NCBI RefSeq assembly: GCF_004000765.1
Contig: NZ_BILW01000012.1
Span: forward strand, 1-64,000
Reading direction: 5' to 3'
Source of the DNA: Paenibacillus chondroitinus NBRC 15376
GTDB taxonomy: Bacteria; Bacillota; Bacilli; Paenibacillales; NBRC-103111
Length of the DNA: 64,000 nt
Position 1 is the stretch's first letter; each line of letters opens with the position of its first letter. Below, one piece after another: positions 24,934 through 33,231 of this stretch. The notes beneath the pieces are model-generated. The model saw only the letters and a program-made list of their open reading frames with translations, made no database searches and was not told the DNA's origin. Both the position numbers and the translations under genes were made by a program.

Positions 24934-25401
24934 ATGTATTGGATATATCCAATTGAATATCGTGCCACATTTCAGCCAATATGGAATGTAAACTTACAAC
25001 AAGCATTAGAATTAGTGAAATCATCTGTACAGGGTGAACGAAACGATGAGTTGTTCTACGATGAACTTATTAAGCTTGCACCAACTTCTGAACAGTCAGC
25101 CCTTATTGCCACCATACGTGATGATGAACGAGGACATAATCAGATGTTTCGTGGTATTTATAAAGATCTTACTGGACAGGAGATCTATGGTGTCAGCAAT
25201 GAACTATACCCAAAAGTGCATTCTTATACTGAAGGATTAAAACAAGCTATCCAAGGTGAGTGGTCTGCAGTTGAGAAATATCGGCTAATATGGTTTGGTC
25301 TCCCTCCTGGTATTTATCGTGATACTTTGTATGGCATTATATTAGATGAGCAAAAACATGCAAGTAAATACAACTATTTGCTCACATTGAATCCAAAATA
25401 A
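24934..25401 (+). CDS. ferritin-like (rubrerythrin-type) protein
   Basis: 155 residues, GGAGG before ATG. Four helices carry a di-iron pattern: GERNDELFYDELI, IRDDERGHNQMF (ExxH), GEWSAVEKY and ILDEQKHASKYNYL (ExxH). The two ExxH motifs and two lone Glu are the ligands in ferritin-like proteins. There is no rubredoxin domain, so it is not a full rubrerythrin. The family members protect against peroxide or store iron, sometimes in spores. Single gene with a strong terminator. Confidence 0.8.
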   Translation: MYWIYPIEYRATFQPIWNVNLQQALELVKSSVQGERNDELFYDELIKLAPTSEQSALIATIRDDERGHNQMFRGIYKDLTGQEIYGVSNELYPKVHSYTEGLKQAIQGEWSAVEKYRLIWFGLPPGIYRDTLYGIILDEQKHASKYNYLLTLNPK

Positions 25402-25442
25402 TTGATTTTATCCGAAGTTGCTCTTTTGGGTTCAACCATAAG

Positions 25443-25470
25443 AAAACCGCCTTCTAAAAAGGCGGTTTTT
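25443..25470. terminator. bidirectional terminator
   Basis: AAAACCGCCTT pairs with AAGGCGGTTTT around a short loop, between the convergent ferritin-like and RnfD-like genes. Confidence 0.9.
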
Positions 25471-26239
25471 ATTTCCTCGATCTAGCCACCTGATAGGCAT
25501 TACTAATAAGCAGTCCGATAAATAAGTACATTAGGCCACCAAAAAAAACATAAACACCAACACCTACTATTGCGCTTAGCACACCAAAAATTACTTGATC
25601 CTTATTGGAGGCTGGCGAGGTTGGTGGGTCTGTCAGCATAAAGAGAGCAAAGAACAATGAAGCGTTTATAAAAGGCGGTCGAAAGGCATCGGCAACTTCT
25701 CCGACATGCATGAACCCCATAAGAAGCAATAACAAAAAATATGCGCTAAGAAATGCAAACACTTGTGGGAATTTGTTCACGCGATTGGTAACCAAGTAAC
25801 CGCCTACCAAAAGGAATCCAATTGTCCACACCGGTAGATCCCCAAATGCTCCCCACCAACTCTGCCCAGTTTGAAACAAGAGAATAGACAAAAGTAGGCC
25901 GAAGGCGGCTGGATTAAATACCGGTTTTTTCTTAAAAACAATAAGGTGTTTAGATAGAATAGCCATGATTACAGTAATAACTATCAAATACCAAGAGGTT
26001 GTTGTACTTAAAATTAAGCCTATAATTATCCCTGTTATTACAGAACCATCTGCTAACCATTTTTTTCTTTTACCCAACAGAAAACAGATCCAATCCATCC
26101 CTACTGCTGTAATCAGAGCAATCAAGACATTATAACTTCCTCTTAAATCTGAAGATAATACCTCAGCTATGATTAGAAAGGCTACCAAGCAAATAATAAC
26201 ATAGCTCTTTGGTTTTTTATGCCATGGATGAGTAGACAT
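25469..26239 (-). CDS. RnfD/NqrB-like membrane protein
   Basis: 256 residues with about nine to ten membrane helices and the family motifs GSVITGIIIGLILS (as in GSAVVTG of RnfD), FNPAAFGLLLS and LTDPPTSP. The Thr that carries a covalent FMN in NqrB and RnfD (a SGAT sequence) is not seen, so this protein probably passes electrons or quinone without its own covalent flavin. Its ATG abuts the TAA of the apbE gene, so it is the third gene of the flavin operon. Predicted role: membrane partner that moves electrons from the cytoplasm to the FMN-binding protein outside. The exact direction is inference. Confidence 0.8.
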   Translation of the reverse strand: MSTHPWHKKPKSYVIICLVAFLIIAEVLSSDLRGSYNVLIALITAVGMDWICFLLGKRKKWLADGSVITGIIIGLILSTTTSWYLIVITVIMAILSKHLIVFKKKPVFNPAAFGLLLSILLFQTGQSWWGAFGDLPVWTIGFLLVGGYLVTNRVNKFPQVFAFLSAYFLLLLLMGFMHVGEVADAFRPPFINASLFFALFMLTDPPTSPASNKDQVIFGVLSAIVGVGVYVFFGGLMYLFIGLLISNAYQVARSRK

Positions 26240-27133
26240 TTATATCCCTCCAACTCTTTCCACATGTAACTTGGGTGTAATCAAAATCCCCTTCAATTCC
26301 ATTTCAATCATCAATTTTTTGCCTTGTTCCAACCCATATAAACAAATAACCGTTGAGAAGACATCTGCCAACATGGCGTATGGAGCCACAATACTGCAGC
26401 TAATCAACTCATGGGGCGATTGCTTGCTGTTCGGGTTAATAATATGATGGATCTCTGCACTGACTTTGCTTTTACGTTCGTAGCCGCCAGATGTACATAC
26501 CGATTCGTTCGATACTTCAATGGTTTCTATGATATGATCCTTGTGTACTGGATGCTGAATGCCAACTCGCCAAGCTTGGCCCATCTCATCTACCCCACCA
26601 GCAAAAAGATCTCCACCAGCATTAATAACGAAGCCCTGAAAACAAGCCAGCGTCTGGGAGGCGATGTCGATAGCAAATCCTTTCGCAACCGCTCCTAAAT
26701 CAATTACCATTGGTTTATGCAAATACATCGAGCAATCCTGCTCTCGTAAGTCGATATCTCGATAAGTAGCCTTATCTGAAGCTAGATTCGAGCTAATTTC
26801 CCCTGTTAAATAATGCTGATTAAATCCGTAATTTTCCATTGTTTTACCGATTGTTGGGTCAAATATCCCCTGGGTCCATTCCGCTACTTCCAAAGCAAAC
26901 TTCAATGGTTGAAATAACCACGAGCTGATCTGAACATGAGTTCTAATCTGTTGAGAAGCCTTCATTAATTCACTATCCGGAGAGAAACGGCTGCATGCAA
27001 GTTCCACATTCCGAAATGCTTCAAATGCTTGCTCGATCACCGGTTCGACCTCAGTCAACGAAAGGGAGCTAACGACCTTTATTTCAACGACCGTATCCAT
27101 AAATAACTTAGTTTTTTTAAAAATACGAACCAT
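26240..27133 (-). CDS. apbE: FAD:protein FMN transferase
   Basis: 297 residues. Family motifs: FMDTVVEIK near the start, PTIGKTMENYGF, VIDLGAVAKGFAID, INAGGDLFAGG, TSGGYER and HHIINP, then a metal-site pair in MLADVFSTVICL. ApbE splits FAD and links FMN to a Thr or Ser of a target protein outside the membrane. No lipobox or signal peptide is visible, and the protein starts near a Lys-rich stretch, so its topology is unclear. The target is almost certainly the product of the gene before it: its ATG overlaps the TAA of that gene (TAATG at 27131-27135). Confidence 0.9.
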   Translation of the reverse strand: MVRIFKKTKLFMDTVVEIKVVSSLSLTEVEPVIEQAFEAFRNVELACSRFSPDSELMKASQQIRTHVQISSWLFQPLKFALEVAEWTQGIFDPTIGKTMENYGFNQHYLTGEISSNLASDKATYRDIDLREQDCSMYLHKPMVIDLGAVAKGFAIDIASQTLACFQGFVINAGGDLFAGGVDEMGQAWRVGIQHPVHKDHIIETIEVSNESVCTSGGYERKSKVSAEIHHIINPNSKQSPHELISCSIVAPYAMLADVFSTVICLYGLEQGKKLMIEMELKGILITPKLHVERVGGI

Positions 27134-27558
27134 TAGACATTCCGCGCTTGTGTAAGAGCATTTTCTATAGCATCTTGAAAAGCTTGTGTACTATACGTTG
27201 CGCCTGAAACATTCTGTACTTGAGCGCTTTGTTTTTGTATGACTTCTTCTGGTAATCCAACAACGTCTTTTTCGGAATAATGCATGGCAAAGTGACTGAT
27301 TTCGACGTCGGTTATTTTATCATTTGTAATGGTCACTTTTACTCCAATGGAACCACGCCGATTGCTGCCACTTCCCTCGAAGGTGCCACTCTTATATTGG
27401 CTTTTGATCTGGCTGTTAACTGTATGAGTATGGGTTTGAATTTGTTTCTGTGGTTGAGATAGAGCAGCTTGCGTTTCTGTCGTTATATATCCAGCGCTAT
27501 ATATGACGCCAATGGCTGTCGTACAAAGCACAACCCATTTTTTATCCATTTTGGCCAT
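27133..27558 (-). CDS. exported FMN-binding domain protein (ApbE target)
   Basis: ATG 27558 is seven bases after GGAGG; the frame also has ATG 27564. About 141 residues with one N-terminal membrane anchor or signal (VVLCTTAIGVIYSAG), a Gln/Thr-rich linker and an FMN_bind domain (GTFEGSGSNRRGSIGVKVTI onward). The motif SGATYST near residue 119 contains the Thr that ApbE modifies with FMN. The domain therefore lies outside the membrane with a covalent flavin. It is first in an operon with apbE and an RnfD-like protein, immediately downstream of a two-component system on the same strand (96-bp gap with a possible promoter). Confidence 0.88.
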   Translation of the reverse strand: MAKMDKKWVVLCTTAIGVIYSAGYITTETQAALSQPQKQIQTHTHTVNSQIKSQYKSGTFEGSGSNRRGSIGVKVTITNDKITDVEISHFAMHYSEKDVVGLPEEVIQKQSAQVQNVSGATYSTQAFQDAIENALTQARNV

Positions 27559-27659
27559 ATTCATTCCTCCAACTTACACAAGAAGTACTTGTGATATCCT
27601 GCTTTACTTTTCATCTACTTCAATCATGATACATGATGTAAATGAAATTAAACTGAAAT

Positions 27660-28955
27660 TCACTCTGGCTGGAATTCAATTTCGAATAGACTACCTTTCC
27701 CTTCTTCACTCGTTACATGAATGTAGGCACTGTGACTGGTCAGGATATCCGCGGCAATAGATAAACCTAATCCAGCGCCACCCAATTCTCGTGAACGTGC
27801 TTTGTCTACTCGGTAGAAACGTTCAAATATGCGCGCTAGTTCTTCCTTGGGTATACCAATTCCCGTATCAGCTATTTGTAGAGTTGGTCTACCGTCTTGT
27901 GAAGTGAGATATGTGATCGTTACTTGTCCACCAGGTGGTGTATACTTAATCGCATTATCAAGTAAGATATAAACTAACTGCTTGATTTGATCGAGGTTCC
28001 CGTGAATGAATGTAAGTTCATGTTCAATTACTGGGGCATCCAACTTTAAAATAATTCCTTTCGCAAGTGCCAGCGGCTGTATCGCCTGATACATTTGATG
28101 AGAAACTTGAACTATATTAATCTTATCCATCTTTATCGGAAGTGATTTCGAATCACTGCGGGCTAAAGTTAGTAATGACTCTACAAGTCGAATCATCCTT
28201 TTCACCTCATCCTGCAAACTATCCAGGATATGCTGTTCGAACTCTGGTAAGGTGTCCTTGCATTCCGCCAATAATTCTACCGATGAATGAATAACACTCA
28301 GTGGTGTCCTTAGCTCATGTGATGCGTTCGTTGTGAACTCAACCTGGCGAGCATAGGATTTTTTAATAGGGACCATTGCTTTGCCAGCAAAGAAATAAGC
28401 TAACCAGATTGCAATGGATAATAAAACGACGGTAGAAAGCATGAGGATTAGCCTGATTGTACGCAGAAGCGCTTCATTTGAGGATATGTCTATGGCCATC
28501 CAATATACGCCGCCAGCGTCATTTAAAAGTTGAGAACTGACTAGAAAGGTCTGTCTTTTCCCACTTTCATCTATATAAAACCGTTCACCATTCTCACGTT
28601 TCATTTCATATCGTTGTGACCATTTTAAGAGTTGATTGGACATTGCTGTGTAACGACTAGGTGAAATTTGGGTTTTCTGGTCCGGACTCACCCAAACAAT
28701 TAATTCATCTGAAAGTAGGAATATCCACTCAACATTTTTACGCTCCCCTGGTCGAATTCCTTTTGCTTGTTCCTCTACGCGATGCTCCCATTGCTGGGCC
28801 ATTTTATTTTTGAGATCATCTAATTTCTGAATTTCATTGTGTTGGAGTGTTTTCAGTAGAAGCAGATAAAAAAAAGCAGTGATTAGGATGATGACAACGC
28901 CAAGGATACTGCCGAAAAATATCGTCAGTTGCTTTCTTGTTCGCTCGAACATCAT
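27660..28955 (-). CDS. sensor histidine kinase
   Basis: 431 residues. Two membrane helices (about 13-33 and 165-190) enclose an extracellular domain; no clear HAMP follows. HisKA has FTTNASHELRTPLSVIHSS, and the ATPase domain has LLDNAIKYTP, DTGIGIP, FERFYRVD and GAGLGLSIA. This is the CiaH/BaeS-like form. The ATG overlaps the TGA of the response regulator gene, so the two are one operon. The next gene downstream is the FMN-binding protein, which makes the flavin operon the natural target. Confidence 0.9.
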   Translation of the reverse strand: MMFERTRKQLTIFFGSILGVVIILITAFFYLLLLKTLQHNEIQKLDDLKNKMAQQWEHRVEEQAKGIRPGERKNVEWIFLLSDELIVWVSPDQKTQISPSRYTAMSNQLLKWSQRYEMKRENGERFYIDESGKRQTFLVSSQLLNDAGGVYWMAIDISSNEALLRTIRLILMLSTVVLLSIAIWLAYFFAGKAMVPIKKSYARQVEFTTNASHELRTPLSVIHSSVELLAECKDTLPEFEQHILDSLQDEVKRMIRLVESLLTLARSDSKSLPIKMDKINIVQVSHQMYQAIQPLALAKGIILKLDAPVIEHELTFIHGNLDQIKQLVYILLDNAIKYTPPGGQVTITYLTSQDGRPTLQIADTGIGIPKEELARIFERFYRVDKARSRELGGAGLGLSIAADILTSHSAYIHVTSEEGKGSLFEIEFQPE

Positions 28956-29644
28956 TCTCCTCCCTCTACAGCCAAGCGGTAACCAAGTCCACGTACATTT
29001 TGTATGATTTTATCTTCAAATGGGTCGTCCAGCTTCTTACGCAGTAATTTAATGGTGGCATCAACTGTATTCAGTGTAATTTCCGCATCTATGCCCCATA
29101 CGCGGTCACTTAACTGCTCTCTACTTAATATTTGTTTTGGATGCTGTGACATAAAAGACAATAATTGAAATTCGCGGCGTGAAAGTGGAATCGATACCCC
29201 GTTTCTACTCACTTCAAATGTACTATGGTCAATGACAAGTGTATCGCCAAATATTTTAGTATCCGCTTCCCAGTTCGTTTCCTTTCTACGATATAAGGCA
29301 TGAAGGCGAGCAATCAATTCCTCAAAATCAAATGGCTTCACCAAGTAATCATCTGCACCGGCATTTAATCCCTGAACGCGGTCAGTAACGGAATCTCGTG
29401 CCGTTAGCATAAGGATTGGCGTCCTATTCTTCTTCATTCGGATTTCTTTGCACAGTTCAATGCCGGTTTTGTATGGAATCATCCAGTCGAATATATAAAT
29501 ATCGAAGGTGACTCTTTCCATTAATTCCAATGCATACTCCGCATCTAATACCCATTCCACCTGGTACAGTTGCTTTTTAAGCTTATATTGAATCAGCTCG
29601 CCAAGTTTCACATCATCCTCAACCAGTAAGATATGCATAGCCAT
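28952..29644 (-). CDS. OmpR-family response regulator
   Basis: 230 residues: receiver with VEDD (acidic pocket), phospho-Asp in IYIFDWMIP and the switch Lys in VKPFD, then a winged-helix DNA-binding domain (LSRREFQLLSFMSQHP, then TVDATIKLLRKKLDDP and VRGLGYRL). GAGGAAG precedes the ATG. It forms an operon with the kinase and likely controls the flavin operon downstream. Confidence 0.92.
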   Translation of the reverse strand: MAMHILLVEDDVKLGELIQYKLKKQLYQVEWVLDAEYALELMERVTFDIYIFDWMIPYKTGIELCKEIRMKKNRTPILMLTARDSVTDRVQGLNAGADDYLVKPFDFEELIARLHALYRRKETNWEADTKIFGDTLVIDHSTFEVSRNGVSIPLSRREFQLLSFMSQHPKQILSREQLSDRVWGIDAEITLNTVDATIKLLRKKLDDPFEDKIIQNVRGLGYRLAVEGGE

Positions 29645-29834
29645 ACCACCAACTTCCTCAGTTTAATCGTGCAAATCTGCCATATCACATAGATTGTGGC
29701 TACTCCGTTGTAATATACCCCATCTTTCTGAAAATGAAATGAAAAGCACAAAACCGTAAATAACCGAAGGTGCCTAACTTACAAGCATTTGGCTGTTTAT
29801 CGCATAAAGTGTAATCATGAAAGGAGTGGTTGGA

Positions 29835-30749
29835 TTGATAAAAATCACAATCGCTGCAGTTGGGGATTTATTGATGAAAAAACAGATGATCGCCTCAGCT
29901 GCCCGGGAAGGAGGATTCGCCCCTATTTTTTCAAAAGTGAAACCCTATCTGCGGAAATCTGATCTAACGATAGGCAATCTTGAGACGACCTTCTCCGGCA
30001 AACATTTCCGCGAAAAGTCCGGAAAACTGTTGTTCAACTCTCCGGATAAATTCGCTGCTACACTCCGGGACGTGGGTTTTGATGTAGTAGGCACAGCCAA
30101 TAACCATTGTATGGACGGGAAACGATCTGGTTTGAGGCGAACATTAAACGTCCTCGATCGACACGGTCTGCGACATACGGGCACGTATCGCTCCGCCGGG
30201 GAAGCCGGCCGGAAACTGATTGTTAACGTGAAGGGAATTAAAATCGGAATATTGGCTTATACGAAAGGAACGAACGGGATTCGAGTCCCGGAGCCTTGGT
30301 TAGTCAACCGGCTAAACCATAAAAAAATAATAGCGGACGTGCGCAGCTTGAAGAGTCGAACAGATTTTATAATCGCCTGCCTACATTTCGGGAAAGAATT
30401 TCGAACTTATCCCGACCGCAATCAAATCCAGCTCATGCAGGTGTTGTTTCATCATGGTGTGAATGTAGTACTTGGAGCGCATCCCCATGTGCTGCATCCG
30501 ATAAGATTGTTTAAGGTGAAGGACATCGACGGACTTACTAGAAATCGGGTAGCGGCGTCTTCTCTAGGAAATTTCGTATCCACCGAACTTCCTCGGCATA
30601 CAGCTAGACTGCGAGGAACAATCTTGATGTTAACCTTGACGAAAAATGCCAAAGGGATCACGGATGTGTTGAAAATATCACGTGTGCCAACCCGTATTCT
30701 ACAAAATGTAGGGAAGAAAAACGTTTATCGGGTTGTACCGGATCGATAG
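29835..30749 (+). CDS. CapA-family metallophosphatase-like protein
   Basis: The longest frame starts at ATG 29817, but the ribosome site AAAGGAG lies inside it (29820-29826) and places the start at TTG 29835, giving 304 residues. The protein has the PGA_cap fold: AAVGDLLM, NLETTFSG, ANNHCMDG, ILAYTKG, CLHFGKEF and GAHPHVLHP, the His/Asp/Asn set of the metallo-phosphatase-like CapA family used in poly-gamma-glutamate or capsule systems. There is no membrane anchor, unlike PgsA. The next gene, 34 bp on, is a YheC/D-type protein, so the pair may act on the spore or cell surface. No pgsBC genes are nearby. Confidence 0.82.
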   Translation: MIKITIAAVGDLLMKKQMIASAAREGGFAPIFSKVKPYLRKSDLTIGNLETTFSGKHFREKSGKLLFNSPDKFAATLRDVGFDVVGTANNHCMDGKRSGLRRTLNVLDRHGLRHTGTYRSAGEAGRKLIVNVKGIKIGILAYTKGTNGIRVPEPWLVNRLNHKKIIADVRSLKSRTDFIIACLHFGKEFRTYPDRNQIQLMQVLFHHGVNVVLGAHPHVLHPIRLFKVKDIDGLTRNRVAASSLGNFVSTELPRHTARLRGTILMLTLTKNAKGITDVLKISRVPTRILQNVGKKNVYRVVPDR

Positions 30750-30783
30750 AAAGAGTATGAATACTGATAATTGGGGTGAAGTC

Positions 30784-31524
30784 ATGGTTTACTGGAATAA
30801 CAAGTTAGGCAAATACAAAGCCTTATTAAAAAATGAGGAACTAGCTCTTAGTCTGCCACCCACAATTCTTGCAACCGAAGCAAACGTGGAGGGGATGTTG
30901 GGAAAATATCGAACCGTTTATCTAAAGCCGAGTAATGGCACCGGAGGCTATGGTATTTTTAAGTTGTCTCGTACGGATACCCGATATCGGTTGGCGAATG
31001 GCACACGGCACCGTTCATTCGCAACCTTTAAGGGAACGTATAGCGCATTTAAGCATGCCAAAAGGAAGAAAGTCTACTTGGTGCAGAAGGGCATCCCCTT
31101 ACTCCACTATCACGGACTTCCGTTTGATCTGCGCATTATGGTACAGCGAAACCGACAGCGTAAGTGGGAGGTAACCGGAATCGTGGGACGATTAGCGAAG
31201 CCTAATAAGGTCGTAACCAATTATCATAGCGGGGGTAAGCCGATGCCAGTGGAAAAGCTGCTTTCCCCTTTCATGTCTAAAAAAGAGCAAGTTTCCTATG
31301 TAGAGTCGCTTAAGGGGCTAGGCATTAGGATTAGTAAACATATGAGTGGCATTTTCCCGAAATTTCGTTCATATGGGGTAGATATTGGCATTGATAAAGA
31401 AATGAAGCCTTGGATCATAGAGGTCAATACACGTCCAGATAAATACATTTTTAATGCCCTTTCCGATAAGCGGATGTTTCGTAAAATTATACGATACGAA
31501 AGATTCACCAAATTAAGTAGATGA
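30784..31524 (+). CDS. YheC/YheD-type ATP-grasp protein
   Basis: Start at ATG 30784, set by GGGGTGAAG just before it; an upstream ATG at 30733 overlaps the capA gene. 246 residues with ATP-grasp features: VYLKPSNGTGGYGIFKL (ATP loop), VQKGIPLLHYHGLPFDLRIM and a closing WIIEVNTRPDK. The YheC/D group is associated with the endospore coat. It is a ligase fold, so a carboxyl-to-amine or amide bond is expected, but the substrate is unknown. It follows the CapA-like gene on the same strand. Confidence 0.85.
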   Translation: MVYWNNKLGKYKALLKNEELALSLPPTILATEANVEGMLGKYRTVYLKPSNGTGGYGIFKLSRTDTRYRLANGTRHRSFATFKGTYSAFKHAKRKKVYLVQKGIPLLHYHGLPFDLRIMVQRNRQRKWEVTGIVGRLAKPNKVVTNYHSGGKPMPVEKLLSPFMSKKEQVSYVESLKGLGIRISKHMSGIFPKFRSYGVDIGIDKEMKPWIIEVNTRPDKYIFNALSDKRMFRKIIRYERFTKLSR

Positions 31525-31662
31525 TATAATTTTGCTCTGCACAGTAGAGGGGTAAGAAAACCAATTCAAGACACTATTTAACTCAGATACTTATCATTAA
31601 GCTAAGTGCCTTATCTTGAGTTGCTTCTTCTCCCCTCCATAAACAACTCTCTCAGTAACGAT

Positions 31663-32760
31663 CTAAACGCGGTTTTCTCTCATCTGACTCTCCAACAACG
31701 CAAAAGCTTTCTCAAGCTCATCCTTCGGTACACTAGCATACCGATCACCGATAGAAACCTCATAACAGCAGGAGGACTCGTTTATTTCTTTTACATAATG
31801 TGTGAGTCCAACCCCAGTTGCTTCATAAAGGCTGATTAACAGGGATTCCATCTTCTCTTTTGGCATCTGGATATGTACGTGGAACATATTCGTGACTGGC
31901 TGAACAGGGTTGGTAACAATGCCTGGAACCTGATTATACCTTGCGGCAAGTTCGACTGCTCCCTCGTAATACTGCCCCATTTTATCCACACGCTGCTTGA
32001 AATAGTGACTTGCACTAACGATATACGGGTACAGACTGATTAGATCGCCGCCATGGCGCCGTTTCCACACTTTAGACTCTTTCGTAAACGTCTCGTCTCC
32101 CGCTAGGATAGCGCCGGCAATGCCGCCAATCCCTTTGTAGAACGAAATATACACGCTATCAAACAGCTCGCAGATTTCGTGTGCAGACTTTTGATAATAA
32201 GGAAGAATCTCGTACAGTCTAGCCCCGTCCAAATGTAAGTGGATGCCACGGCTGCGGCAATAGGCAGAGATCTGTGTAAGTTCTTCATATTCCGGAAGCT
32301 GCCCGCCGATTTCCCGCTGTGGCAGTTCCAGCAAGATACAAGCAACATCTTCATCTAGTTGTTGCACATCTTCCAGACGAATTAACCGATCTTTTTCACC
32401 AAGTAAAATAGGCTGGATGTGATGAAGTTCCTTTAACCCGTCTTCCTCGTGAATTTCCAGATGGCTGAGCGGGTGATAGGCGACTTTCTTGTTCCCTTTC
32501 CGGTCGCACCAGATGCGTAGAGCAATTTGCTGCGCCATAGTCCCACTTGGGAAAAAAACGGCCGATTCTTTCCCCAGAAACGTTGCCATTTCCGCTTGAA
32601 AATCCTCAATTAACTTACCATTCCCGTAAGTATCTCCATCCGTAAGGCCATCAACGTCTTGCAAGGCGTCTATCAAAACTTGAATATTTCGTTTGCCATG
32701 TCCACCCAATGGGTAGCTAGTTTGTTGGAACGCTGCTAATAATGGATTGATTTTGTTCAT
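31663..32760 (-). CDS. threonine aldolase / beta-eliminating lyase family PLP enzyme
   Basis: The frame opens at 32793, but ATG 32760 (AAAGGAG ten bases upstream) is the better start, giving 365 residues. A fold type I PLP enzyme: TDGDTYGNG, VFFPSGTMAQQIALR, a middle HLDGARLYE (Asp binds the PLP ring) and the Schiff-base Lys in ISFYKGIGG. The overall pattern is that of low-specificity L-threonine aldolases, which split threonine to glycine and acetaldehyde. Single gene; no threonine or glycine gene is adjacent. A Rieske-type protein is transcribed divergently. Confidence 0.85.
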   Translation of the reverse strand: MNKINPLLAAFQQTSYPLGGHGKRNIQVLIDALQDVDGLTDGDTYGNGKLIEDFQAEMATFLGKESAVFFPSGTMAQQIALRIWCDRKGNKKVAYHPLSHLEIHEEDGLKELHHIQPILLGEKDRLIRLEDVQQLDEDVACILLELPQREIGGQLPEYEELTQISAYCRSRGIHLHLDGARLYEILPYYQKSAHEICELFDSVYISFYKGIGGIAGAILAGDETFTKESKVWKRRHGGDLISLYPYIVSASHYFKQRVDKMGQYYEGAVELAARYNQVPGIVTNPVQPVTNMFHVHIQMPKEKMESLLISLYEATGVGLTHYVKEINESSCCYEVSIGDRYASVPKDELEKAFALLESQMRENRV

Positions 32761-32859
32761 TTGTATCGTACTCCTTTGTTTGTCATGGCTCACTCTTGGT
32801 CTCTGAAGGGCAGTGGATTATAATCAATCTAACGCTATTTCGAAAAAGGAGATTCAATC

Positions 32860-33156
32860 ATGAAGGAAATCCTCATCGGGTCCATTGATCAATTTACTGC
32901 TTTTCCTGCGGAGGTTGAGCTTGACCGTGATCTATATTTTTTGATGCAGGTAGACGATGACCAGTACACTCTTTACTCAAGTGTTTGCCCTCATGGCGGC
33001 TACACCGTGGATCTGATTGACGGAGAGCTGGAATGCCCTCTGCACGGTTGGACGTTTGAAGTGCACACAGGACGTTGCCATAATGTGCCTAGCGCCAGAC
33101 TCGCCTCTTATAACGTCATTCTTCGTGACAACCAGCTGTTCGCTCAGATGGCATGA
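32860..33156 (+). CDS. Rieske [2Fe-2S] domain protein
   Basis: 98 residues, AAGGAG before the ATG. The two cluster boxes are CPHGG and CPLHGW separated by 15 residues, the full set of Cys-His ligands. It is a single-domain, soluble ferredoxin-like Rieske protein, such as serve as electron carriers for oxygenases or in nitrite reductases (NirD). No oxygenase or reductase gene is adjacent. The next gene downstream is an amino-acid permease. Confidence 0.88.
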   Translation: MKEILIGSIDQFTAFPAEVELDRDLYFLMQVDDDQYTLYSSVCPHGGYTVDLIDGELECPLHGWTFEVHTGRCHNVPSARLASYNVILRDNQLFAQMA

Positions 33157-33231
33157 TCTTACGTATATTTTACCAGTGGTCAAGCTATAATAACAGCTGT
33201 TGTTATTAAATGATCGGCTTTAGGAGGCTGC

